Source: Xestospongia muta (lineage: Eukaryota > Porifera > Demospongiae > Haplosclerida > Petrosiidae). From it: a stretch of DNA of 64,000 bases. Made by a program: the position numbers and the translations under genes. Positions 22,801 to 35,633 of the stretch are shown here, piece after piece. The notes below the pieces were generated by a model. It searched no databases. It was given only the letters and a program-made list of their open reading frames with translations, and was not told the DNA's origin. The stretch is from contig OY848924.1 of NCBI GenBank assembly GCA_963693285.1, positions 129,001 through 193,000 on the forward strand, in the 5' to 3' direction. Numbering within the stretch: the first letter of the stretch is position 1; every line of letters begins with the position of its first letter.

Positions 22801-24556
22801 ATCTGTCCATTCATTACTCTATCCATCCATTCTCCAGCATTTATCTGTCCATTCATTACTCTATCAATCCATCCTCCAGCATTTATCTGTCCATTCATTA
22901 CTCTATCCATCCATCCTCCAGCATTTATCTGTCCATTCAATACTCTATCCATCCATCCTCCAGTTATTTATCTGTCCATTCATTACTCCATCTATCTATA
23001 CTTCAGTTATTTATCTGTCCATTCAATACTCTATCCATCCATCCTCCAGCATTTATCTGTCCATTCATTACTCTATCCATCCATCCTCCAGCATTTATCT
23101 GTCCATTCATTACTCCATCTATCTATACTTCAGTTATTTATCTGTCCATTCAATACTCTATCCATCCATCCTCCAGCATTTATCTGTCCATTCATTACTC
23201 TATCCATCCATCCTCCAGCATTTATCTGTCCATTCATTACTCCATCTATCTATACTTCAGTTATTTATCTGTCCATTCACTACTCTATCCATCCTTTCTA
23301 TATCTGAAATATTTATTTAATAACATTAGATCATATTAACACTATTTCCAAGATATCCTGTTATGGTAAACTGTTATAAGAGATAGAATATATACAACAA
23401 CTGTCACCATGTATATACTTTAGCTATATATATGAGTTATGAGATCATTGGATGGATAGATGGAATAATGGATAGATGGACAGTGTGATGAATGGATGGA
23501 TAGGTGAAATAATGGATAGATGGACAGTGTGATGAATGGATGGATAGGTAAAATAATGGATAGATGGACAGTGTGATGAATGGATGGATAGGCGAAATAA
23601 TGGATAGATGGACAGTGTGATGAATGGATGGATAGGCGAAATAATGGATGGACAGTGTGATGAATGGATGGATAGTTTAATGATAGACACATAGTGACTA
23701 AATTGTATATTAAATTATGTTTATTTAAAGACAATTACAAACACATTTAAATAACAGAGAAATAAAATTGTTTATAAATATAATTATAAATAAACTTGAA
23801 CTTTCACTAACATCATACTTAATATTATTACTTTAATTATTACATCAATTAATATAATAACTATTGTTCTCATACTTACTTAATTTATTAGAAAATAAAT
23901 TATTTATTTTTAATTCAAACAACAGTTGTTTTACTAAAGACACATTTCCAAGTCATTATAAATACATTACTACAATGAAATGCACTCACTTCCTATCTAT
24001 GAATAATATAGCAGAGCCAAATAAAGGGTCATTCTGAATTATGGACACCTTCTATATTGAGGACACTTGTTCTAGTCTCATACTAACACTTTAGTGTATT
24101 ATATAACCTCTATATTGAGGACACTTGTTCTAGTCCCATACTAATACTTTAGTGTATTATACAACCTCTATATTGAGGACACTTGTTCTAGTCCCATACT
24201 AATACTTTAGTGTATTATACAACCTCTATATTGAGGCCATCTCTAAATAATGGTTCACTGACTTAGAAAAAACTAATATGCTAATATTATTTTTTTAACT
24301 AACCTGATTGGTCTTTGCCTCGTCTTTTCTTTCTCCATTTCCACGGTCTCACCAGACGATGAAAAAATCCCTTCTTCTTATCAGATTTATGAGGAGACAA
24401 CTCTCCTACACTACCCATTCTAATCATAGAATGTCCAGCAGAACCGTTTACTTCACTAGGGTCTGTTGGATTGAGCAAGTTCGAGTCACTTTGTGAACGA
24501 TGTCGTTCTTGTAAACTTGTCTGAGGATGTTCGTAGGCAACTGTGGCCATTGTCAC
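18493..24556 (-). CDS. PHACTR: Phosphatase and actin regulator (PHACTR family)
   Basis: Fourteen exons join in frame. Exon 1 (24556-24304) has the basic [15 protein letters not shown] segment; a 3.4-kb intron follows; the remaining exons run 20886-18493. Two clear RPEL actin-binding motifs: [16 protein letters not shown] (19117-19062) and [16 protein letters not shown] (about 18897-18852). The C-terminus ([20 protein letters not shown] ... TRYHKP) matches the PP1-binding end of human PHACTRs (TRFHRP). It couples G-actin sensing to PP1 in the nucleus or cytoplasm. The N-terminal RPEL found after the basic segment in vertebrates is not seen, and the first of the C-terminal set (around 19536-19459, [13 protein letters not shown]) is degenerate. 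It shares a promoter region with KAT8. Confidence 0.92.
18690..18720. repeat. (AG)n microsatellite at PHACTR exon 13 acceptor
   Basis: On the sense (minus) strand this is a CT tract that runs straight into the CAG acceptor of exon 13 (exon starts 18687), acting as the polypyrimidine tract. Confidence 0.9.
19822..19895. repeat. (AG)n microsatellite at PHACTR exon 6 acceptor
   Basis: About 70 bp of AG repeats; sense-strand CT ending at the CAG acceptor of exon 6 (exon starts 19820). Confidence 0.9.
20370..20440 (-). pseudogene. tRNA-like remnant (tRNA pseudogene or SINE head)
   Basis: The minus strand shows an A-box-like TAGCTCAGTTGACATAG (20435-20419) and a B-box-like GTTCAAATCC (20392-20383) at tRNA-like spacing. 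The T-arm and acceptor stem do not pair well, so it is not a working tRNA. It lies in a PHACTR intron. Confidence 0.4.
21030..21268. repeat. 60-bp tandem repeat, four near-identical units
   Basis: Exact 60-bp period containing AGGATAGCTACCATTAGTAA and AGTACTTACCACAGTGACCT. Lies in PHACTR intron 1; no coding or spacer structure. Confidence 0.92.
22120..22335. repeat. 21-bp minisatellite (CTGTCCATTAATATACTCTAT)
   Basis: About ten units of 21 bp in PHACTR intron 1, antisense to that gene when read with TCCATT. Long open frames here only reflect a period divisible by three. Confidence 0.9.
22650..23295. repeat. 42-bp minisatellite (CTGTCCATTCATTACTCTAT...)
   Basis: About fifteen units of roughly 42 bp (CTGTCCATTCATTACTCTAT then CCATCCATCCTCCAGCATTT AT), i.e. 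twice the 21-bp unit just upstream. All three forward frames stay open for the same reason. Intronic. Confidence 0.9.
23450..23690. repeat. 44-bp minisatellite in opposite orientation
   Basis: Units with GATGGACAGTGTGATGAATG then GATGGATAGG; the ATGGA core is the complement of the arrays at 22.1-23.3 kb, so the intron RNA could fold back across about 150 bp. Confidence 0.85.
24047..24236. repeat. 58-bp tandem repeat, three units
   Basis: Units with TATTGAGGACACTTGTTCTA then TAGTGTATTATACAACCTC, 58 bp apart, in PHACTR intron 1 close to exon 1. Confidence 0.88.
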
Positions 24557-24901
24557 GTCTCTCCTTTTATCCTCGGCGCGATACAGGCAGGACGGGGGTC
24601 AGATTACTGGCTACTGTGTGGGTGATGGGTCTGGAAAGAGATGATAAACATTCTGTGATAAGTGGGGGTGTGATTTGAAATTGGACACGCCCCTTTTAAT
24701 CTTAAAGCAGTAAAGCTCCACCTCTTAAACACAAGTGAGAGCATTAATTAGAATAACTTTACTTTTTCTGTTTTATTTTAAAGGATCCTTTGTGTTCTCT
24801 AAAGTAACTTAAGTAAGTGTGTAAATATTATATTAATACATCAAAAATTATCGTAAAGGTTATGCTATATCACATTCTTTGATTTGGTTACCATAGAAAC
24901 C
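24557..24901. promoter_or_regulatory. Divergent promoter PHACTR / KAT8 with X-box-like site
   Basis: Start codons are 345 bp apart. GTTACCATAGAAAC at 24887-24900 matches the RFX X-box (GTTRCCATRGYAAC) with one mismatch and ends one base before the KAT8 ATG. Confidence 0.5.
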
Positions 24902-27015
<2,114 letters not shown>

Positions 27016-27365
27016 TTATAACACAGCTCCTATAATTAAATAAGTAATTAACTGTCATCCCTTCTCTGCAAACTTTCAATATTCAAAAATATGTCCTTTT
27101 TAAAAAAATTCCCATAAAAGTATATGATATACCAGTATTATTAATATTACCACTACAAAGAAATGAACTATTATAACACGTTAATTAAGGGGCTAACCGT
27201 TAAAACGCTCTATGGGTAAATGATCGTAGCATGTATAACTCAAAAATTACAAGATAGATATTATTTATAGAATTTAAAATTGCCAAGATTGGTCTGCCTA
27301 GTGGGGTAATGTGATATGGTGACATTTATGTGAAAAAATAACTAAATTTGATAAAATAGACTAAG
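27016..27365. other. Gap between convergent KAT8 and TRAF/PHD gene
   Basis: 3' flanks of two convergent genes; AT-rich, nothing coding seen. Confidence 0.5.
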
Positions 27366-28973
27366 TTATAAACCACGACAAGTTGGACAGGTAAACTCCG
27401 ACAAGAACCTCGCTCTGCAATTTAGCACTTTAACACACATGGAGTGATACCACGTCTCACATGACTGGCACATGATCATGACCGTACGCCAATCTGTTTT
27501 GAGGTACTTACAGGACTCGGATGGGCATTGTTTTTCTGTTGATCCAATTTCGTGGACATATCGTACAATAGGAGATTCGATGGGTTCAAGTTCTGTAAGT
27601 GAATAAATGCATGGATAAGTGTACTGAATAAAATGGATGACTGGATAAATGTATGGATAAATGGAGAAAGCATATGGATGAATAGGTAAATGTATGGACG
27701 AATAGATAAATGTATGGACGAATAGGTAAATGTATTGATGAATAGGTAAATGTATGGACGAATAGGTAAATGTATGGACCAATAGGTAAACGTATGGACG
27801 AATAGGTAAATGTATGGACGAATAGGTAAACGTATGGATGAATAGGTAAATGTATGGACGAATAGGTAAATGTATGGACGAATAGGTAAATGTATGGACG
27901 AATAGGTAATTATATGGATGAATAGGTAAAGGTATGGACTGAATGGATGAATAACTAATAACTAATAGACACATGATGATAATTGTTATGGAGAAAGGGC
28001 AAGAGACAAGATCCACAATCATTAACTTACCTCTTCTTTTACGTGTGTTCCTCTTCTTCCAAAAACTAGAAGGCGATGTGTCAATTCCTTCAGCGACACA
28101 GTCAGTAGCTTTCCTTAACCTGATCTGGCCATCGCTAACATTATCAGTAATTAAACCGACCAGGTCTGTTGGTAGTGTCAATGCATTTCCATCACCTAGC
28201 GCTGTATTATCATCATCTTTAACTGTTTCTACATCAATAGGTTCGTCACTGCCGCCGCCAGATGATTTAACATCAGAACTTTTATTATCTGTGATAATTG
28301 CAGGGGTTTGACAAAAAGTGACCTTTCTCTTCTTAACTGGTGGAGACTCTAAAATGAAAATATAGCAATCATCCATAGTTACATATCACCATAGCAACCA
28401 ATATACTTATTTAAAATTAATGTATTGATAATGTTGCTATCCACATTATTGTTGCCATGGAAACCACTTACCGGTGACATCTTTTTTGACAACAACTTCT
28501 TCTTTCAGTTGGTGTATTTCTGCTTGTAATTCTGATATTTGAGATTTGTAAGTTTTGGCTGTTTGAGCTAATAACTGGTTATGTAAGACAGCAGCCTCTT
28601 GCATGTGTTTCGGCATTTCCCGCCGATTTAAAACAACATCACATCCTGCCCATTGATATTCACATGGGATGTTCTTCATTGGGCATTTGTCCTGAAGATG
28701 AGCGTGCAAAACCTTTTTGGGCATAAATACATTACGATCACATTCATATGGACAAGGTCTTGGAAAATGTTCACACACTAGCACGTGATCCCAGAACTGT
28801 GATATGTCTCCCTCCCAATTACAGCCTTTACCAGTCATAGTGCACTTGACAGGGACGCTTAAACGGAGTTGCGTAAGGATACGCATATCTTGTTCGTTCT
28901 TACAGTTTTTTCTCACGTTGCATTCGCAAAACGGACAGACTTGATTTTCAACAAGCGAAGAAGCGTCCTCCAT
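27366..28973 (-). CDS. TRAF-type zinc finger / PHD finger nuclear protein
   Basis: Three exons (28973-28472, 28348-28031, 27592-27366) join in phase to 348 residues. The N-terminus has a short Cys-rich motif (VCPFCECNVRKNC) and TRAF-type zinc fingers (CTMTGKGCNWEGD, HFPRPCPYECDRNV, CPMKNIPCEYQWAGC), then a short coiled coil (ISELQAEIHQLKEEV). Exon 2 begins PPVKKRKV, almost the SV40-type nuclear signal, followed by an acidic Ser-rich linker. Exon 3 encodes a C4HC3 PHD finger (CPSESC ... CQSC ... HSMC ... CPTC) at the very C-terminus. The combination suggests a chromatin-reading or E3-like nuclear factor; I know no direct named orthologue. The Met at 28973 is chosen over an upstream in-frame Met because the added residues look untranslated. 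Confidence 0.78.
27640..27950. repeat. 20-bp minisatellite in TRAF/PHD intron 2
   Basis: About fifteen units of GAATAGGTAAATGTATGGAC. The intron happens to stay open on the minus strand, but canonical splice sites on both sides show it is removed. Confidence 0.9.
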
Positions 28974-29213
28974 TGTTGTAGAAAGCTCAGGAAAGATAAA
29001 TATAAACGAGCCACACCCCTTTACCAAGCAATATAATAAATACCGTATATCACCTTGTAACAGAATTATTATATTTTGTGTCCGGTAAATTAAAGGTAAT
29101 ACAGTACGAAGTGAGTGTGGTAATAATTTATTAATAACTATTAATAACTTATTAATAACTTATTAATAACTATTAATAACACACTAGTATCTATTGTTTA
29201 GTTTAAAATGCGT

Positions 29214-31059
29214 TTATTCCTCCACTTTGGTTTTCTTGGCACTTGGTTCACCGATGACATAAGCTTTATCACTTTCTTCATCCCAGAAGTCCTCGACTGA
29301 CTGGTCTTTACGAAGCATGAAGAACCTTGAGAAACGCAAGTTACGATCAAGTTCTTTCAGACGACGCATGTCCTCAGCATCGAGACTGACTTTAGTTGCT
29401 TTGAGATTCTCGTGGATACGTTTGAGATTAACAGTTTTAGCGAGTACAACGATGCCACGATGTATCTGATAAGCTATAGCAATCTGAAAGAATGTACAAA
29501 TAATTAGGTGAAATGGATATATAAACACAAAATGGACATATAATCTAATGAAAATAGATTCATATTTATACAGAATGGACACATATAAGAATAAAATGGA
29601 TGTATACTTACCTGTGCTGGTCCAACGTTATGTTTTGTAGCTATCTCATTGATAACTGGATCTTCTAATACTGAAGGATCATCATCACCTTTTGTGGGAC
29701 GGCCAGGATTTCCGAGGGGACTGTACGCCTCAAAAACAATACCTAATTGAATAATACTCATTATATATTCATAGCAATGATATCGCCATGGCAATTTTCA
29801 ATAATAATGTCATTTACCTTTGCTCTTGCAGTATTCAAAGAGGCGTGGTTGTTGGAAGTAAGGATGACACTCGACTAGAAAAATCAAAATGTAATTATAT
29901 AAGCTCCTGTAATTATTAGTTTTAATTATGAGGGAATATAATACAAAAATTGGAATATAGAAAGCTCCTGTAATTATTAGTTTTAATTATGAGGGAATAT
30001 AATACAAAAATTAGAATATAGAAAGCTCCTGTAATTAGTTTTAATTATGAGGGAATATAATGCAAAAATTAGAATATTTTTATAATTATTTTTCTATGCA
30101 TTGTATTTCTTACCTTGGTTCACAGCAGGAACAATGCTAGCTATCTTCAACAAATTTTCTGTCTTTGTAATAGAAAAGTTTGATATACCTATTGCTCTGA
30201 CAAGACCCTTAGAAACTAATTCTTCCATTCCCTATATTAATTAGAAATAAAAGAATAAAGATTATATTTTTATTCTAATTACCAGCCAGCAATTAGCAAT
30301 ATTCTCAGGGGTATACCCCAATTTATCCTCCTCTTTTAATTGACTGAGGATTGCATCTCTTGGTAAATCTTGTGGCCAATGTATCTAATGAAGAATCAAT
30401 GTCACATGACTATAATAATGTTGCTATGGTTACCAGATAAAGATCAAGATAATCCAAACGTAGGTTCTTGAGAGTCAGTTGACAAGCTGGAAGAACGTCA
30501 TCTTTAGAATGTTCGCTGTTCCTGCAGGGGTTAAAAATACACACCATCCATCCATCAATCTGTTAAAATATCCATTCATTTATCCATTAGTTTTCTGTCT
30601 ATCCATCCATCCAGCTATTCATCCATCTAACCAGAGCTTCGATGTGACAAATATATCTTCTCTCTTACAAACACCTTCAGTAAAACACTTTTCAAAAGCT
30701 TGCCCAACCTCAGCTTCATTGCCATAAATATGAGCACAATCGATGTGACGATAACCTGCTCTAAGAGCTTCTTCAACAGCTTGACCTACCTCACCAGGTT
30801 TGGAAAGCCATGTTCTAAGAAATGGATGCATGCATTACTTAATGGATAACAAAGGATAAACAGAATGAATGGACAATGGATTCATAGATGGAGAGAAAAC
30901 TTTTTGCATTATATTTTCAGATGACTATATACATGTTAAAAATAGACCAGCTGCATCCCACCCCCATAAGTAATTAGTATTAGATCTCTCTCACCCTAAA
31001 CCAAAGATTGGTATCTTTGCTCCAGTATTAAGAGTAACATCAGTGACTATATCCGACAT
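29214..31059 (-). CDS. Aldo-keto reductase (AKR1-like)
   Basis: A multi-exon gene starting [20 protein letters not shown] (exon 1, 31059-30995), then 30814-30632 and further short exons to the stop at 29214. The catalytic tetrad is visible: Asp and Tyr in [13 protein letters not shown], Lys in VTSKLW, and His in [11 protein letters not shown]. Later family segments are [23 protein letters not shown] and [11 protein letters not shown]. The C-terminus is basic ([10 protein letters not shown]). Cytosolic NADPH-dependent carbonyl reduction, like alcohol dehydrogenase (NADP+) or related AKRs; the exact substrate cannot be told. Introns carry simple repeats, including a 60-bp tandem block. Confidence 0.9.
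29904..30080. repeat. 60-bp tandem repeat in AKR intron
   Basis: Three units containing AAAGCTCCTGTAATTATTAG and GAGGGAATATAATACAAAAA. Confidence 0.88.
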
Positions 31060-31737
31060 AGTGACAATATATCTAGAACAATGAGAAGAACAAGATCTTG
31101 CAATCAAATGATGGGAAGATAAGAAGCAAGCCAGAAATGACCTTAGCATGTGCTTGAGCCACACCCCCAGAATATCAAGATAGGAGTGTCTTAGTGATAA
31201 ATGCTTTTTGTAATAATTGAACTGTATTTACTGAGTCAATAAGTTTATATTATTAATTACTATTTATGAAGTATAGCAAATAACAAAACAGTCAATTCAA
31301 TTTTTATGACAGACTCACTAGTTGATTCCAGTGAGAACATTACTTACAATTTTAGTATCTATAATTCATATTATTTCTATAGTATGACATCTACCATCTA
31401 TCATAGGGTCATGATTTCTCCAATATTATCACAGCTATTGTGATTTTTATTTTCACTTAATAAATATTATTCTATATATATATATATATAATTATTAATA
31501 ATTTTTATTTTATTCTTTATATTTTTATTTGAATGTAATATAATATTCTTCTTAACAACAGAATCAACATTAGTCAAAATGATATAGAATTAGTAACTAT
31601 GATATGAAGTTATAGATGAAGTAATGAACTAATATTATCTATGATAAATACATTTAGACTAAATGCAATGTTGTAATTTTGTGTCCATATGATACAAGTA
31701 AGAAATTTATAACACTTATGACATTTATTTCAACTTT

Positions 31738-31825
31738 AGTATTATTGTTATTATTATTATTATTGTTATTATTATTGTTATTATTATTATTATTGTTATT
31801 ATTGTTATTTTATTATTCTATATTA
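31738..31825. repeat. (TTATTATTG)n-like microsatellite
   Basis: Tandem TTA/TTG trinucleotide units, about 90 bp. Confidence 0.9.
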
Positions 31826-33005
31826 TAATTATTGACTAATAATATTTCATTTATTATACTTTTATTTGAATGAAAACAAGTTTACTTCATGTTATGTTAT
31901 CATTTTGTATCTATATTATACAAGTAAGGAATTTGACAAACATCATCATTTAGTCTGTAACATTTCCATAGTAACCATTACCATAGTAACAGTTACAACA
32001 AACATACATCCATTTCCTTTTTTATGTGTCCATTTAGATTTACAACACTTTGTCTCATCTGCATTCATCTGACTCATTAATTGCTAAAATAAAATAAAAA
32101 ACAAATAAATAAATAAAGGTGGAATTTGAAATCACTGATATCAGCAATGGTTGTCTGAAGGGTGACCTTTCTTGGTAAGTCAGATTGATACGATACTCTA
32201 TAATGTGATATGCTTTCTATTCATATTTTTCTTGTTGATAAAAGATGATGTTTGTTACTTACAACATCTTTGAATCTTTTGGATGCAAAGTTTGATTATG
32301 TAGCTCTAAAGGTTCTGGAACTCAGGGACTGCAACAATATGGTGATTTTCTATGAGTAGTACTTGTATTGGATGGTTTAGTAAAAGCTAATGTATCTACT
32401 GCAATAATACAAATATATGTTAAGTGACGAATATACCAAACTTCACCATCCAGACACATTGAAGACGTGATATATAATGTAATGATATTATTGCTAACAA
32501 TGTTTGTTGAAGATTACAGCATTGCTGTTATGTTAACATTCCTTATTATCTTCACGAGTAACATTACATATATTATTACTTATGCAGACATTACTTTCAC
32601 ACTTTAAATTTTACTATGCTTGCAACAAAATGAAGTGTTAATGAATACCTGTAGACAGAAATGGTTTGTGTTATGTGAATATTCATATATTGAGAGAGAA
32701 AGTGGTCTGACCTCTGATTTCAACCTTTACAAATGTAATTCATCATTTCATTTGTCGGCAGACATATGAACTACTTCACAGACAGTAATATTGTAGTTAT
32801 AATGTATTGTAGAATAGAAGGACACTAGCTAGCGTTACAAATATATCACTACCTACAAATTACTACACATTATGTAACATTATAGACAATAAACTATTTT
32901 GTATGTATAGAAAATACTCTTTAAAATGACGCTATATATCACACCACTTTACAACAATGTGTTTGTTTATGCATGTAAGACTAAATATAAATTGCAAGTG
33001 AACTT

Positions 33006-33262
33006 ATCTATTAAGCTAGTATCTTGAGAAGAATGTCAGGAATTATCATTACATAGTTCAGGTTACACTCCATTGAACTGTGAAATTAGTAATCGTATAA
33101 ATGTCTATCTACATATCATTTATGTATAAATTTACAATACTAGCTTAAGAATAATGTCAGGAATTATCAATAGATAGTTCAGGTTACACTCCATTGAACT
33201 GTGAAATTAGTAATCGTATAAATGTCTGTCTACACATCATTGATGTATAAATTTACAATACT
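33006..33262. repeat. Direct tandem duplication, about 125 bp x 2
   Basis: Both halves contain GAATGTCAGGAATTATCA, CAGGTTACACTCCATTGAAC and TTAGTAATCGTATAAATGTC with few differences. Confidence 0.88.
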
Positions 33263-33605
33263 ACAGAAATAGCATGCCTTGTATACTTATGCAAGTTTAT
33301 GCAACAGAGTGGTGTGATCAGGCTGCATGATAGCAAGTATAATACAGCTATTCTAAATGGTTTGTTTACCATGACTTTAAAGGAAGTTGAGTACAAACAA
33401 AATCACATTTATTATATTATAATGTACTCAATGCAGCCCCACACAGTTACTCTGCTGTAGCCAATATTATTAGGGTGTGGTTGAGTCTTGGTGGTGTGAT
33501 CATGGCTCCATACTAACGTTATAATCAGGCCACTTGTCAACGGACATTAGAACTGTGTTGATTGGCTCAAAGATGGTCCGGTATTCAGTACAGGACGAAG
33601 TTCAG

Positions 33606-33613
33606 TATAAAAG
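33606..33613 (+). promoter_or_regulatory. TATA box of sterol methyltransferase
   Basis: TATAAAAG, 55 bp before the ATG at 33668, giving an expected start near 33637 and a short leader. Confidence 0.6.
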
Positions 33614-33667
33614 GCTGACGTGCATTGACATAAAAAGGCTTCTTTTGTTTCTGATCCTACAATTGTC

Positions 33668-35203
33668 ATGGCTACTCAATCCCCTTCTATAATAGAAGTG
33701 TCTCATCTCAGTGGTGAAACGAAGACAGTTTATTCTCGTTTCTCAGGTCATTTCAGTAAAATTTTTGCCAATCGAGATGCTGAACGTAATGAACAAGCTA
33801 AAGATATCGCACTAGCTTATTATGATTTAGTCACTGACTTTTATGAGTATGGTTACGGGACAAGTTTTCATTTCGTACCAATCCTTAGTGATAAGACCTT
33901 ACCTGAGTGTATTTCCGAGTACCAGATTGGAATCGGACGTGATCTTCATGCAAAACCAGGAATGAAATTGCTAGTAAGTTTGGATACATCCAATCCTATT
34001 CTTGTTAGTGCAAGTGTTGCATTACATATTGTGGTCTTTCTCCTCCTCTCTCCTTTGTATCTAGGATATCGGTTGTGGAGTTGGAGGTCCAGCTCTTCAA
34101 ATTGCTAAATCAACAGGATCACAAATTGTAGGGCTAAATATTAATGAATATCAAATCGAGCGTGCACGTATGCATACAGAGAAAGCTGGTCTGCAACATC
34201 TCTGTACATATGACAAGGTAGAATATCTTTTATCTTGTAAATTTGAAAAGATACACGGTCATTAACTTAAGTAATTACAGTATACACACACTCATTGCAA
34301 TAATGTATTGGATATTTATATAAACTAATGAAGCCTGTTGAATTGTTGTTGTTATAGAGCTGTCCTTTATATAATTAAATAACTACTTTAATGTATTATT
34401 AAGATACCATATTAAGTGCAATCTACCACTCCTTTTCTAATTATAGGGAGATTTCTGTAACATGGAACAATATGGCGATAGTACATTTGATGGAGCATAT
34501 GCTATAGAGTCAATTGTTCATGCTAAAGATCCCTTACTGGTATACCAAGAACTGATGCGTGTCTTAAAACCAGGTGCTTGTTTTATTGAAAGTGCATGGG
34601 TCTTGACTGAAAAATATTTACCTGCTAATCCTACACATGAGAAGATTAAACACGATGTTGTGGTTAGTAATTGATGGACTTAATGTCTTTAATAGTTCAT
34701 TTTCATTTTCATTGTTTGTCTTTTTTATAGCTTGGTAGTGGAATTCCTAGTTTACGCACAGCAGAGTTTGTTTTGGCCAAAATTAAAGAAGCTGGATTTG
34801 AAATACTCTGTTCAGATGACTATCGTTTGAAGGGTGACCTTCCTTGGTATGGAGAGGGAGAGAGAGAGAGAGAGAGGAAGAGGGAGAGAGAGAGAGAGAG
34901 AGAGAGGGAGGGAAGAAAGGAAGGAAGGAGAGAGAGATATGGATTGTTGTGTTGTCATTTTATAGGTACACATTCTTGATTGGTAAGGGATGTTGTTCAC
35001 TACAAAGTTTTCGTGTTTCGACTCTCGGACGTACTTGTACTCACGTATCACTGACTGGTCTAGAGCTAATCGGGATGGTCCCCAAAGGAACAACCAAAGT
35101 CCACTCGGCACTACTCACAGGCGCTGACGGTCTCATTGCCTCAGGAAAATCCGATATCTTCACTCCAATGTTACGCATCGTTGCTCGTAAGCCACTCACT
35201 TAA
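33668..35203 (+). CDS. SMT: Sterol 24-C-methyltransferase
   Basis: Five exons (33668-33973, 34065-34217, 34447-34662, 34731-34846, 34966-35203) splice in frame to 342 residues, the usual size. Region I, the sterol-binding motif, is [13 protein letters not shown] (YEYGWGxSFHF in fungi and plants). SAM motif I is [27 protein letters not shown] and [13 protein letters not shown] match other conserved SMT blocks, and the C-terminal sterol MT region is complete. The enzyme transfers methyl groups from S-adenosylmethionine to C-24 of sterol side chains in ER-linked sterol synthesis. Most animals lack it; sponges have it and make 24-alkyl sterols. Metazoan introns show it is not a contaminant. Confidence 0.93.
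34851..34938. repeat. (GA)n microsatellite after SMT exon 4 donor
   Basis: Begins four bases after the GTATGG donor; sense-strand GA. Confidence 0.9.
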
Positions 35204-35633
35204 GGAGACTTAAAAGTGTAAACATGTTATCAACACATCACACCACTTTGCACAATTGAAACAACATTACAATAGTTTATAATACACACGTATTCTCAAA
35301 TTACATGTACTGTTGTGTACATGATTGTTACCAACTTACAGTCAGACATGCTGACACCTTTGTGTCTCCTATATCGGCACATCACACCACTTCACATTTT
35401 ATGCTGACTGCATGAATACGTTTATTCATTAACAAAACATGTAATGATAAATATATATACAATGTAGTTTATTATTTATTAATAAATATAATACCAATTT
35501 ATAAAATTTTTGTTTATTATCATTGTTTTATTGAATTTTATTTATTTATTTTTTTGTTGTAATAATAAAAGTTTGCAATAAAAGAGAAAAATAGAAAAAA
35601 TAAAGAACAGATACAAGGAATATATCAAGTGAT
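35204..35633. other. Gap between convergent SMT and SPAG7
   Basis: AT-rich 3' flanks with AATAAA-type motifs; nothing coding seen. Confidence 0.5.

Larger units (their letters stand above)
31060..33605. other. Long intergenic region, no gene seen
   Basis: The longest gap in the window, between the aldo-keto reductase start and the sterol methyltransferase promoter. It holds microsatellites, a duplicated block at 33006-33262 and AT-rich sequence. I see no splice-supported coding segment; regulatory elements for either divergent gene may lie here. Confidence 0.5.

Noticed and set aside
22120..23340. Long Ser/Ile/His-rich and Cys/Pro-rich open frames
   Set aside because: Several overlapping frames stay open because the repeat period is a multiple of three; the DNA is an intronic minisatellite.
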